From positions 45,213,869 through 45,277,868 of the forward strand of contig NC_046683.1 of the NCBI RefSeq assembly GCF_009870125.1: a stretch of DNA of 64,000 nucleotides, given 5' to 3'. Every line of letters starts with the position of its first letter. Position 1 is the stretch's first letter. The DNA is from Drosophila pseudoobscura. Taxonomy: Eukaryota; Arthropoda; Insecta; Diptera; Drosophilidae. Below, piece by piece: positions 41,301 to 49,213 of the stretch. A model generated the notes under the pieces. It worked only from the letters and a program-made list of their open reading frames with translations. It was not told the DNA's origin and ran no database searches. Position numbers and translations under genes: made by a program.

Positions 41301-44300
41301 TCCATTCAAATTATGGAAATTATGGAAATGTGGACCAGAATCGGAGGAGGATGTGGAGGAGGAGGAGGAAGAGTTGGAGCCAACTTCCGGCGCTCAAGAG
41401 CCAGAGACCATTTCTGCCCTTCCTGCCTGGTGGCACGCACTGGGTAACGACAATGCATAATAATGCAGTTTTGTACTTTATGATTATAATAAATGCTCTT
41501 AAATGCCGCCCGTCACTTTGCAGCTTCCTCCATTCCTGTGATGCCCCTGCTCGGGCCACTGCCACTGCCCCTGCCCTGCTCCGGGCTCTGGTATATGCTT
41601 GGTGGTAGATGGTAAATGAGAGAGGCTGGCCATGTAAGCTGGCTGGATGATAAATTTCCTTGGCCGTGTTATAAATTCATTTTGTGCAACAGCACTTTAT
41701 GCATAAATTTGCATGTCACAAAAGCAACAATAGCGAAAAGCCAGTGCCACAAAGGAGAGAGAAAGAAAGGCATGCAACAGAGTGACGCCGCGCCCCGAAC
41801 AGCCCAAACGCCTATCCGCCTATCCAGTGCCACCAGTGCCACAAAGGACCAGACACGTCCTCCGCTCTGTGCCGCCTTCGTTGCTCTGCCATTCATTGTG
41901 TGCCCGTATACTGAAAATAAACAGACGCCACAACGAAAATAAAACAACAGCAAACGACTTGGCCCCAAAATGGAGCTTAGCACGTACCACATGGCGTATG
42001 CAACTGCGTGCAACAGCAACTGCAACTACAACGACGACTCGTTGCCACAAATGTAGGTTAGATTGCGAGCAGGTCGTACTCGTAATGAGGTGCACTTGCA
42101 CACAGGCACACACACACAAACACACACATTAATTGGTTGCAAAAGGTGAGAGGAGTGCAAAGGGGAGGAGACCCAAATGAACCGAGCCAAAGTGCCCTGA
42201 AAGATACACACATTCTGAATGGAGACATCCGAGTTGGCCAGAAGGAGAACTGGAACACAAAACACAGTGCAAAGTGCATAGTGCATAGTGCATGGAACAC
42301 ACGGTAATCGCAGCCTGAATCGACTGATAACGGACACTGGTGGGCAGGTCAAGAGTCGCCCCCAACCCGGTCTCTGCTGAAATTGCGTTGCTGGGATTTG
42401 GATTTGGATTGTGATTGGGATTGGGGAAACTTTTCACTGCGACCAGATTCCATATACAGGCATGGAAAACGTGAAAAGATAACCGCAGTGTCGGAGTTCC
42501 CCAGCGATAACCGTCTGTCTGCCCGCCCGCCCATTCTCTATGCGATTACAGACTGTCGCCTCATCAGTTGCATTCTGGCATTTGGCGAGTGCGAAACGAT
42601 GAAGATTAAGGCAGCGATTCTCCTCTTTGTGATTTCTCTGGCCATGGCTGCAGGTGAGTGCGATCGATAGAGTTCAATGCCTCAGTGTGTCAAATGATCC
42701 ATTGCTTGCAGGCATCGTGGCCCCGGACTGTCCCAGGTGGTCCAAGTGCTGGAAGGATTACCAGCATGGCAGGATCATTTACCGCTAGTCTGTACCTAGC
42801 ACATATACTAAGAATAATTTATGCCTAATCATAGCCCCATTAAAGCCTTTTTCCATTACGCCTAATTAAAGTCCAGGGCTATTTATTAGGAACGAGAGAG
42901 CCACGCCACCAACGCTGGCACTGACCGCGGGGAGGCAGATGTGGAAAAAGTTTTCGGAATAGGCTTAACGAAAGAAAAAAAACCCTGAAAGAAAAACACT
43001 CTTCGGGCACCGAATCCCTAGATACCCTGGCAAATGCTGCGCCAAGTGGAATATACAGAAATAAAATAGACTACAGCTTGGACTATCTTTAGGAAGAAAA
43101 AAACAAGACATCAAATATAAAAGTGTTGCGGAAATGGAAAAGTTCGTCCAAAATCGCAATGCCCTCCTGCATAGGGTATGCTTATTACAACCGCTAATTG
43201 CAGCGACCGGATGGAAGAGATGGCATCCGTGTAATCCCCTGTGGACGTGGATGTGGACACACATGCGGTTCTGTTATTCAGAATACCTTGTAATCGCAGC
43301 ACACCACACGGGTATGTTGGGTGGGGCTGGGGGGTGGTCATTCTGCCTAATGCTGGGTATCGCCCCAGTCGAGTCCCTCCCCAATGCAGCAAATGTTACT
43401 TTTTCACCGCTTTGTCCACGCACGCAGAATATTCGTAAGCCCCAATGAGATTGACAAGCTTGTCAAAGCTTTTCCGACCAAGGGTCGGGGCAGCAGTAAG
43501 TACAACAATTCAATCGCTGGACATCGCCCTCCCCCCGGACAGATGGGGGCGCACGGCAACTGGACGCAAAGTGGCACGCAATATGACTGACCAGTGCAAC
43601 CGATAGAGGGCGCTGGTGACACAATTAACGGTAGTGCCAGGAAAGAGGAGTGGCAGAGGCAGTGGGAGTGGGAGTGTGGAATACGTTATGATTGACACGG
43701 GTCTGACGCATTATCGATTGAGGCACGCGTCTAGCTTTCGGTGCGGTGCGGGGGAGTGGGTACAGTGGGGACCCAGTGTGTAGGTCACCGCCACTTTCCA
43801 TCAAATAAACTCAATTATTTATACTCGTATACAACTCGTAACGAGTTGTGGCCGGGCGGAAATTATAGATTTTTTGATTGATTTTCCGGAGGACTGCTCC
43901 GTGTCGTATCTAGAACGTTCGGCTCGCCGTTTTATCCACTTGAAAGATAATCTAAGGCAAGGAAAATTGATGACTTGGTCGGTAGAAACAGCAAAGAAAA
44001 AACGAGAGAAAAGGCAGCTTATCTTCATCTGCGGCAGGGCAAACATTCTGGTGGGGAGGGGGCGGTTGGTGCAAGGAAACATCATTACGGCACCTCGCGG
44101 TAACGATGACTCGACTTTGTCAACACAAATTCCATTAATATCGGACCGCATTAACATCACGGACATTTTCGCTGGCTAAATCTGTCCACCCACTTTTCCC
44201 GGCACTTTTCTTGGCTTTTCCCCTAGCTTCTGCAATTGCGTGACATTTGGAATTACTTATGTACTTGGTGGTGGTGTTTCCCACAGTGCCCCCAGTCCCG

Positions 44301-46020
44301 CCTCTGTCTGCGATTAAAAGTTAACAGGGATTTGTTTGAGAAAAACCTTTGGCCCAGGTGGTGGGGAGAAGAGAGCGGGGAGAGGGTAGAGGGGCGAGGG
44401 CAGGGGTTGTCTTTTCGTTGCTGCCACAAACGGAAAGATATTTCTTTGTTGCTTATCGATTTTTTTTGTTCCTGAATCCGCTTCTATTGCCGACCCCCAG
44501 TCCCAGCATGTTTTGTTTTTGTAGGAATGTTGCTTTGATACGAGTATACCCCTTGCAGAGGGTATATTTGTTTTTTCCAGTTGTTTGGATAGCTAGAAAT
44601 ATATGTAGCTGCCCCTTAATATATGAATAAATATGAATACGAGTAAAAACAAATATCAGGCCTCTCAAATAACGATTGACACTTTCGCGGTTATTTATTG
44701 AATAATTTAATCATGATTTATTCTGAATAATGAACTTAGTAATAAGGTGACGCCGTCCGCTGTGGTGAGGACCATCCACGCTCTTTTGTCTCTCAGAGAG
44801 ACAAGAGCTACAAAGAGCGAACGTTTTACCTTCTGCACGTTTGCATGCCTACTGACAGGCGGATGGTCCTCGAAGGAGAGAAGATCTGGTGACAATGTCA
44901 CCTTATTACTAAATTCATAGTGCACTGAGCAAGGCAACTGTGGCAACGATCATTTGCCTGTGTGAATTGTCGCCTAAAATCATTCGTAAGAATCAGAAAA
45001 TTTGTAAATCTATAAAAAAGTATAACAATTTGTATTAAATATGTATTACAAATTCTCCTTCAATGGCTGTCTTATAGAAGATATACTAGAAATCGGAAGT
45101 ATGATCTACTAAATGTAGTATTTTGCGCAATTTATTAACATTAATCAATTTTTTGCTGCCATACTCTTCACTCTGTTTGTGGCGAACAAAAAAGAGGAAC
45201 TAGCCGCAAGAAAATATATGTATATGTATGTTCTTTATCTCCTACTACAGTTGTTATATGTACGTATCAAAATCGGACACGTGCATCAAAAAATGATGAG
45301 TAATAATAATGAGAAATAATAAATTGTATTATTTCAAGAGTATCTAAACATTCGGACCCCTTTGTTGGTTTTTTCTAGAGTTGTATTTTGCTTTGTTTTG
45401 CTTTGTTGTTTGGCATGTGAGCCCATTTTTAGAATTGCGCCAAGGTACGAGTATATTCGGGGAAAAGGAATGCGTCTGGGCCTCAGACAAGGGTTGAATC
45501 AGCCAGCCACAAGTTGCACACTCGCATCGCGCGACTTTTGTGGGGGACCGCACCGAGCCACAGAGCCACAGAGCTAAGAGCCACAGAGCGCACAGAGCGG
45601 TAGAAGAGAAAACCGTGAACTGTGATAACAAATGCAGTTCCATCGACATTTGTGACTCACCTCGATAATACTGTCGCTGCCAAGGCCGCAGATTTTGTTC
45701 TTGCTGTGGAACTTTTGCTGTTCCAATGGGTTTTTACGCTGCTTGGTTTTTGGTGCTAGACGCAGACCGCCCTTGCCACCACCGTCACTGGCGCCGCCTC
45801 CGCCGCCGCCGCCGCCTACACCAGTGGCAATTACAATCTCGTCGTCCTCGTCGTCGTCGAGGAGGTCCAGAGCGGCGGGCGAGCTCAGATTGAGGGCATC
45901 CACGTCCACATCTATGTCGAGATCGATGTCGGCCGCTGTGTCCGGCAGCAGGTCCAGATCGCTTTGGAAACTCAAGTCGAGGTCTTGGGGCAACTTGGCG
46001 TACTTATTGTGGCTTTTCAT
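4052..46020 (-). CDS. SPoCk: SPoCk: secretory pathway Ca2+/Mn2+-transporting P-type ATPase (whole gene, spliced)
   Basis: P2A-type ATPase of the SPCA/PMR1 family, which pumps Ca2+ and Mn2+ into Golgi and secretory compartments. The shared core is 909 aa from exons 11161-12874, 4824-5139 and 4052-4751, all with consistent phases and GT-AG junctions. Visible motifs in order: M1-M2 helices, SSFTGETEP actuator loop, PEGLP in M4, [12 protein letters not shown] with the phosphorylated Asp (core residue 341), FFAKGALE nucleotide-binding lysine, [16 protein letters not shown] hinge, [11 protein letters not shown] in M6, then M7-M10. The last third resembles human SPCA1 closely ([20 protein letters not shown]). 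Proposed proteins are about 1126 aa (46020 start), 1009 aa (30386 start) and 917 aa (15398 start). In D. melanogaster SPoCk isoforms with different N-termini are reported to reach different organelles; that is literature knowledge, not read from this sequence. Confidence 0.93.
4824..5139 (-). CDS. SPoCk: SPoCk exon encoding the end of the P domain and hinge
   Basis: 316 nt, entered in phase 1 and left in phase 2, with acceptor TTGCAG (5140-5145) and donor GTGAGT (from 4823). It reads [36 protein letters not shown], then [20 protein letters not shown] and [27 protein letters not shown] is the Mg2+-binding hinge of P-type ATPases. Human SPCA1 has Ala (GVNDAVALK) where this protein has Gly. Confidence 0.93.
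6846..6897. repeat. CATC tetranucleotide microsatellite
   Basis: About thirteen CATC units with two interruptions (CATCTATC, CACCCATC), in a SPoCk intron. Ser/Ile/His/Pro runs in overlapping frames are by-products. Confidence 0.9.
7575..7605. repeat. CACCT pentanucleotide array
   Basis: Six perfect CACCT units in a SPoCk intron. On minus they read AGGTG, so each unit resembles a splice donor (AG|GT) in the SPoCk transcript. Confidence 0.9.
11161..12874 (-). CDS. SPoCk: SPoCk main exon (N-terminal domain to P domain)
   Basis: 1714 nt, entered in phase 0 after acceptor CGCAG (ends 12875) and left after one base (ATT G|GTGAGT). It begins [17 protein letters not shown] and encodes the cation-ATPase N-terminal region ([19 protein letters not shown]), M1 and M2 ([39 protein letters not shown]), the actuator domain with TGET, M3-M4 with [13 protein letters not shown], the DKTGT phosphorylation site (codon at 11852-11854), the N domain ([19 protein letters not shown]) and [13 protein letters not shown]. 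The frame also stays open upstream to 13063, but that stretch is not protein-like and begins beyond a good acceptor, so I treat it as intron. An in-frame Met lies at 12850. Confidence 0.95.
12875..15374 (-). other. SPoCk intron upstream of the main exon
   Basis: 2.5 kb if the micro-exon at 15375-15398 is used. It has no supported gene. It contains a CCCCTG hexamer run (about 13075-13115), a run of CCCGAG/CCCAAG (14130-14165), and a GT run (14362-14387) whose left edge forms a CACACACTCGAGTGTGTG palindrome centred on CTCGAG. Confidence 0.6.
15375..15398 (-). CDS. SPoCk: Predicted alternative first coding micro-exon of SPoCk (8 codons, MIVINAFD)
   Basis: On the minus strand an ATG at 15398-15396 in good Drosophila context (CCAAAATG) opens eight codons, MIVINAFD. 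These end exactly at a strong donor, GAC|GTAAGT (15377-15372), in phase 0. That is the phase needed to join the main exon at 12874 (TGLTLTPEM), giving a 917-aa pump without the acidic leader of the other isoforms. Length about 917 aa fits canonical SPCA pumps. The 5' UTR and promoter would lie to the right, possibly in the GAGA-containing DNA of 15.7-17.3 kb. The call rests on splice and phase logic only; a chance ATG-donor pair cannot be excluded. Confidence 0.55.
15399..30086 (-). other. Large SPoCk intron, 14.7 kb, with no gene recognised
   Basis: No ORF with coding character on either strand; the longest frames (20399-20953, 24730-25374, 24217-24729) have no recognisable domain. The 15.7-17.3 kb part is rich in GAGA and CA tracts and could hold the promoter for the 15398 start. 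Repeats include a GT run (22330-22357), a CT run (25044-25064), GGTATGG (19425-19455), CCCGGA (22158-22178), GGGACAGG (25845-25885) and CGGTCC (26472-26504). Around 23160-23560 the text is relic-like, with a short hairpin (ATTCATCTC/GAGATGAAT, about 23538-23561). Confidence 0.6.
22330..22357. repeat. GT dinucleotide microsatellite
   Basis: About fourteen GT units in a SPoCk intron. Similar GT runs lie at 1409-1438, 14362-14387, 39069-39085 and 54029-54047. Confidence 0.9.
30087..30386 (-). CDS. SPoCk: SPoCk upstream coding exon with an internal start (MSQSPTHN) and an in-frame acceptor
   Basis: As a first exon, ATG at 30386 gives 100 aa ([18 protein letters not shown], ..., [18 protein letters not shown], ..., EFVRWQ). 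It ends at donor CAG|GTGAGG (exon end 30087) in phase 0 and fits the main exon at 12874. The third codon, CAG (30380-30378), can also serve as a splice acceptor (TGTCTCAG|TCC). Exon 45661-46020 ends in phase 0, so a join at 30377 keeps frame. The exon may thus start one isoform and be internal in another. The encoded segment is cytosolic, polar and acidic, with no transmembrane helix, and includes [13 protein letters not shown]. Confidence 0.75.
31948..31996. repeat. CTGGCA hexanucleotide array
   Basis: Imperfect CTGGCA/CTAGCA/CTGGCG units. In one plus frame it yields an Ala/Leu-rich pseudo-signal peptide, which is not evidence of a gene. Confidence 0.8.
35337..35585. repeat. CT run (35337-35365) facing a GA run (35563-35585)
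   Basis: Two complementary dinucleotide tracts about 200 bp apart in inverted orientation, in a SPoCk intron. The intervening DNA has no supported gene. Confidence 0.7.
38646..38656 (-). promoter_or_regulatory. Isolated Motif 1 (M1BP) match inside the SPoCk intron
   Basis: CAGTGTGACCA on plus reads TGGTCACACTG on minus, an exact match to the Drosophila core-promoter Motif 1 consensus YGGTCACACTR. It points toward the SPoCk exon at 30386, 8 kb downstream. I saw no DRE or Motif 6 beside it, so a promoter role is only possible. Confidence 0.25.
38795..39078. repeat. Diverged tandem duplication of about 110 bp (two copies)
   Basis: Copy 1 (about 38795-38905) and copy 2 (about 38969-39078) share the same ordered words: CATCAATCC/AATCAATCC, TGTTGCAT, TTAAATAAATCCCC, CTTTTGGCTGCGA/CTCTCGGCTGCGA and AAAAATCCC followed by a GT tract. 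Spacing differs by small indels. No coding frame is shared, so this is an old local duplication in the SPoCk intron. Confidence 0.6.
42564..42570 (+). promoter_or_regulatory. Initiator-like element for the nested peptide gene
   Basis: TCAGTTG matches the Drosophila initiator consensus (TCAKTY) and lies about 35 bp upstream of the ATG at 42599, so the 5' UTR would be short. No clear TATA box is visible at -30. Confidence 0.35.
42599..42788 (+). CDS. Nested 43-aa secreted peptide gene, two exons, opposite strand to SPoCk
   Basis: Exon 1 is 42599-42653 and exon 2 is 42712-42788. The 58-bp intron has good borders (G|GTGAGT and TTGCTTGCAG). The joined product is 43 aa: a textbook signal peptide ([19 protein letters not shown]) and a short mature part ([24 protein letters not shown]) with two Cys five residues apart. 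The intron falls at the end of the signal sequence, a layout common in Drosophila accessory-gland peptides. An initiator-like TCAGTTG lies just upstream, and ATTAAA occurs at 42839-42844. I do not recognise the family. Location and form suggest a seminal-fluid type peptide; whether it corresponds to D. melanogaster Sfp79B is a guess to be tested. Confidence 0.7.
42839..42844 (+). terminator. Polyadenylation signal of the nested peptide gene
   Basis: ATTAAA about 50 bp past the TAG stop (42786-42788), with another AATTAAAG near 42865. Position is right for a compact peptide gene. Confidence 0.4.
44730..44918. mobile_element. Foldback MITE, about 189 bp
   Basis: Terminal inverted repeats of 22 bp (44730-44751 and 44897-44918) share TTAGTAATAAGGTGAC with one mismatch elsewhere in the repeat. 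Internal segments are also inverted (GAGGACCATCC against GGATGGTCCTC), and the centre is a palindrome around TTTGTCTCTCAGAGAGACAA, so the whole element can fold into a hairpin. It encodes no transposase. The 80-aa frame across it is a by-product. It appears to be a non-autonomous DNA transposon inserted in the SPoCk intron; I cannot assign the superfamily. Confidence 0.75.
45661..46020 (-). CDS. SPoCk: SPoCk first coding exon of the long isoform (acidic, glycine-rich leader)
   Basis: ATG at 46020 opens 120 codons ending at donor GAG|GTGAGT (exon end 45661), phase 0. The leader begins [18 protein letters not shown], then alternating Asp with Ile/Leu/Val ([16 protein letters not shown]), an acidic block ([10 protein letters not shown]), a Gly run ([18 protein letters not shown]) and a basic stretch (KTKQRKN), ending GLGSDSIIE. 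Phase allows joining to 30377 or directly to 12874. The frame is open further upstream to 46116 but that part is Pro/Arg-rich, and I chose the Met with the more protein-like context. Upstream DNA has CAATCGATT (46129-46137) and TTATCGAA words, possible DRE-like promoter elements. Confidence 0.7.
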
Positions 46021-49000
46021 TGTTGCAGCCGTGCATGAGTCATGTGGCCGTGTCGGTGGCCGAGCGGGGGGACTGCAGGAATCGCGTAACGAAGCCGTGC
46101 ACCAAAACAAAAACAATCAAACGAGAACAATCGATTTTTCCGCCTAAAATTTACCGCTAGAACACTTATCGAAAGCGCAGCAACAACAACAGGTTCTTGT
46201 CACGCGAATGTCGCGTTTTCAAAGCGGATCTACCATACGGAGACAAACAAATTTCACTGGAGAATCCTGCCGGCCCACCTTCCGGCACTATATCCCGATT
46301 TGATCTGACTGTGCTCTCGATTGGAGTTCAATATTTCATCCGGTCCGAGACTTTCGCGAGTTCCAATAACAGCTGTAATGGCGTCGCCGAAAGAACCGTT
46401 CGTTTCTGCGCATGCAGGGTATAACTATATTAGGTATGGCCACCAGCCGGCTCTTTGGGTACCAAAAGCTACCTCTCTTTGCGTCACGCGTCGACGCAAA
46501 CAAGTTTGCATGGTATATGAAACAAAAGTTAGGGACTGCTCAGAGCCGTCTTCATAAGGGACATATGTAATTGCTATGCTTGCTATCGTCCAAGAGAGGG
46601 ATGACCTCACCTAATATAAATACCAATTGTGAACGAATTTTGATTGTTGTTGCCGCTAAAAACTCAAAACAAATGCACGTCTTGAATCTGATTTTAGAAA
46701 ATGAAAACTTCTAGTAATCCCAATCTTCTAATAGTGTTTGTTGTTCCAGATAAATCTTTTGTGGAGTATAATTTAGATGAGTAGAGCAATATCATATGTG
46801 CATTTCCATTTTGACGTTACGTTTCACTTACCTCCCTATTCGCCAAAAAATAACAACAATCGCAAGTACGGTTTTAAAGATTTGTGTAAGCCAAAATATG
46901 ACCTGACGTTACGTTACCAAAACCAAAAGTGGTTTTTAAGGTGGGTGTACAAAATTGCAAAACTCAACTCTGAGAATTGAGAGGAACTAACTGTGTTATA
47001 CTTTTTGTGCCAAGTACTTTTTTCCAAGTTAATAAATATAAAACTCCTTCTCTTCACGTCTGCACAGCTACGGCAAAAATCATTGTAGGGGCACCCATTC
47101 CGTGAGGCAACGTATGACTGCGCTGCACCTTTTTCAGCTGAGCTTGCGGAGCTCAATTGTGCGCTTCTTTGTGATGTTTGGCCATGTTTGCCGAGCTATG
47201 CGACATCGTTGCACTAATTGCCACATATTGTCTGTTAGTCGCTTGAATTGCTCTTTTATGATGTGCCAGATCTGGCCAGTTGGTTGCCCGAGACCCATAT
47301 AAGGCTAACAACAAATTTCTGAGCCATTTGGTGGATAGATTTGCTGCAGTCGGCAACGGTGGCCGAGTTCGAGGAAATCGCATTTAGTGATTTGATGTCG
47401 TAACGGAAACCGCTTGAAGACAACTCAAAGCTTCCCTGATTTCTCTGACTTTCGCCTAAAAGAAATCTAAAGAAGTGCCTTCTGTTTAGCTTTTCCAGCT
47501 TCAATTCATCTACAAAGATTTAGTTTAGGGCCCCATCTGGCCCTGGTGGTCCCTCTATGGAAGATTATTTCGAAAAGGGTATCTCTTTACTCCCTTGGAT
47601 TATATGGTTTTTCCTTAAAATGGATGGCTCTGAAGGTACATATGTATATACTGGCAATTGGGCATCATTTGGGGTGGTCCAGATGCGTAGGGCGGGAGTT
47701 CGCTGAACTTTGCCCATTCGTTAAGTGATCGTCCTTTTTGATAGAGCCGACCGCCCGCTTAAATTAGTTAAACTTCGATAAATTCAGAAAATAGTATCAG
47801 GACAAAAGTATTTTGGATATTTTCACGGAAATGCCATATAAGCTGTCACCGATTCCTTGCTTCCTTGCAGAACAAATATCTCAACACAGTCCTTGAAGAA
47901 GAAAAGCTATCATTTTTAATAAAGAATTAATTTTGATCGAACAATTTATGAATTCGCTCTTTAAATGTGGCGCGCTTTGGTAATTTTAATACGAGTAATT
48001 CAAATTCGATATATATCAATTTTGCTATCGAAGTACTAAAAACCAGGACACCAATACGCCAGGTGTCGCCACAATTTAATAGTGTGACCGGACTTTGCCG
48101 ATTAGTTATCGAAACAAAGCTATCTAAATTGAAGGCCGGTGGAATTCAAATTCCAAAGGTCCTTAGATTGATGTAAGCTATTAAACTAGGATGAATTCGT
48201 TTTGAGAATTGTTTTTGATCATTTCTTTATTCGAAAGCAGTTTTTTAATCAATAATGTTTTGTTTAGTCCCTTTATAGTTAATATCATTTATGAATCCAT
48301 CCACAATTTTACTTAATTATGCAAATACGTTGTTTAAAATGAAATTCTTAAAAAGAAGAAGCATCTTTTGTAGCTACCACAAGGTGTACTTTCTGTTTCT
48401 GTTCTTGTTGTTTCCGTTGTGGTTGTTCTTATGTATACGAAAATGTTTTTGCTCAGCGATTGCTAACTTTGCGATAGAGATTTTGCTGAAGCATGAAAAA
48501 GCCTCGAGACAAAAGCATCATGCTATCATCCAATCTATCGGATCCGATCCTAATCGGATATAATCGTTATAGAATATCAAAAAAGATTTCATTTAGCTAT
48601 AAAATTGTGTATATATATAAATATAAATACTGTTCACTTACGAATATCGCGCCCACGGGCACTTTGTCAGATGGTTTTGAACATAAATAATGACATCAAA
48701 AATGTTTTGTGTAATAAAAAAATTACTTCTTAAGAAACTAAATTAGTTGCATTAGCTGTTCGTTAGCAATAAAATGCTTTAAGTACATACGTTCTCTGCT
48801 CTTTTCTTCGCTTCGATTCGATTCGCCTTTACTAATATTCGCTTAGTAGTTAAATAATTTAAATTACTGGCAACATTACGGAGATGCTTTGCGTTCGTTC
48901 GTTCATTCGATTGAGGGGACATCGGGGGGCATCAAAGTGGTTGAAAATTCATTTTGTGAGGCGATACAATTATGAGAGGATTGACAAGACAACGGTTAAT

Positions 49001-49213
49001 ATATAGCTTCAGAAGCTTTACTTTCTCAAAGAGGGGCTAAGCAGGGCTTGCGGCTGGTTCGGGCGGGTCTTAGTCCTGTCCTGTTTGTCTAACTCCATCG
49101 ATCGCATTCAACTTAGGCTAACGAATTATCCCCAATCTTACGGATCTAGTAGAAAAAAAATATAATCATGGCAAGCGCTTAAGCGTAGCTTAATCTACCC
49201 CTCTGCATAGTGG
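46021..49213. other. Intergenic DNA between SPoCk and the RASGEF1 gene
   Basis: It holds the SPoCk 5' flank and the 3' flank of the RASGEF1 gene. Short frames occur on plus at 46777-46980 (67 aa) and on minus at 47256-47504 (82 aa). Neither has a recognisable domain or a proper upstream context, and the minus frame is followed by stops and frame changes. The DNA is AT-rich and may include degraded transposon sequence. An exact minus-strand Motif 1 word lies at 48080-48090. Confidence 0.5.
48080..48090 (-). promoter_or_regulatory. Motif 1 (M1BP) match 2.1 kb upstream of SPoCk exon 1
   Basis: TAGTGTGACCG on plus reads CGGTCACACTA on minus, an exact match to YGGTCACACTR, pointing toward SPoCk. 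TATCGAA words lie within 50 bp on both sides (near 48035 and 48107), but no perfect DRE. It could be a distal SPoCk promoter, or that of a lost or unrecognised minus-strand gene around 47 kb. Confidence 0.4.

Larger units (their letters stand above)
30387..45660 (-). other. First large SPoCk intron, 15.3 kb, containing a nested gene and a MITE
   Basis: Apart from the nested peptide gene (42599-42788) and a foldback MITE (44730-44918), I see no gene. It holds a CTGGCA array (31948-31996), a CT run (35337-35365), a GA run (35563-35585), a diverged tandem duplication (38795-39078), GTACGAGTACGG (about 40372-40396), CCTTT (40988-41012) and a lone Motif 1 match (38646-38656). The 33.6-34.05 kb stretch is pyrimidine-rich with splice-like words but has no frame I can support. 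Confidence 0.6.

Noticed and set aside
46777..46980. 67-aa plus ORF upstream of SPoCk
   Set aside because: Polar, Lys/Asn-rich text without homologue known to me; no promoter or polyadenylation context, and upstream frames are closed.
47256..47504. 82-aa minus ORF that could be served by the Motif 1 at 48080
   Set aside because: Downstream continuation is closed by stops in all frames and I recognise no domain; kept only as a possibility in the intergenic entry.
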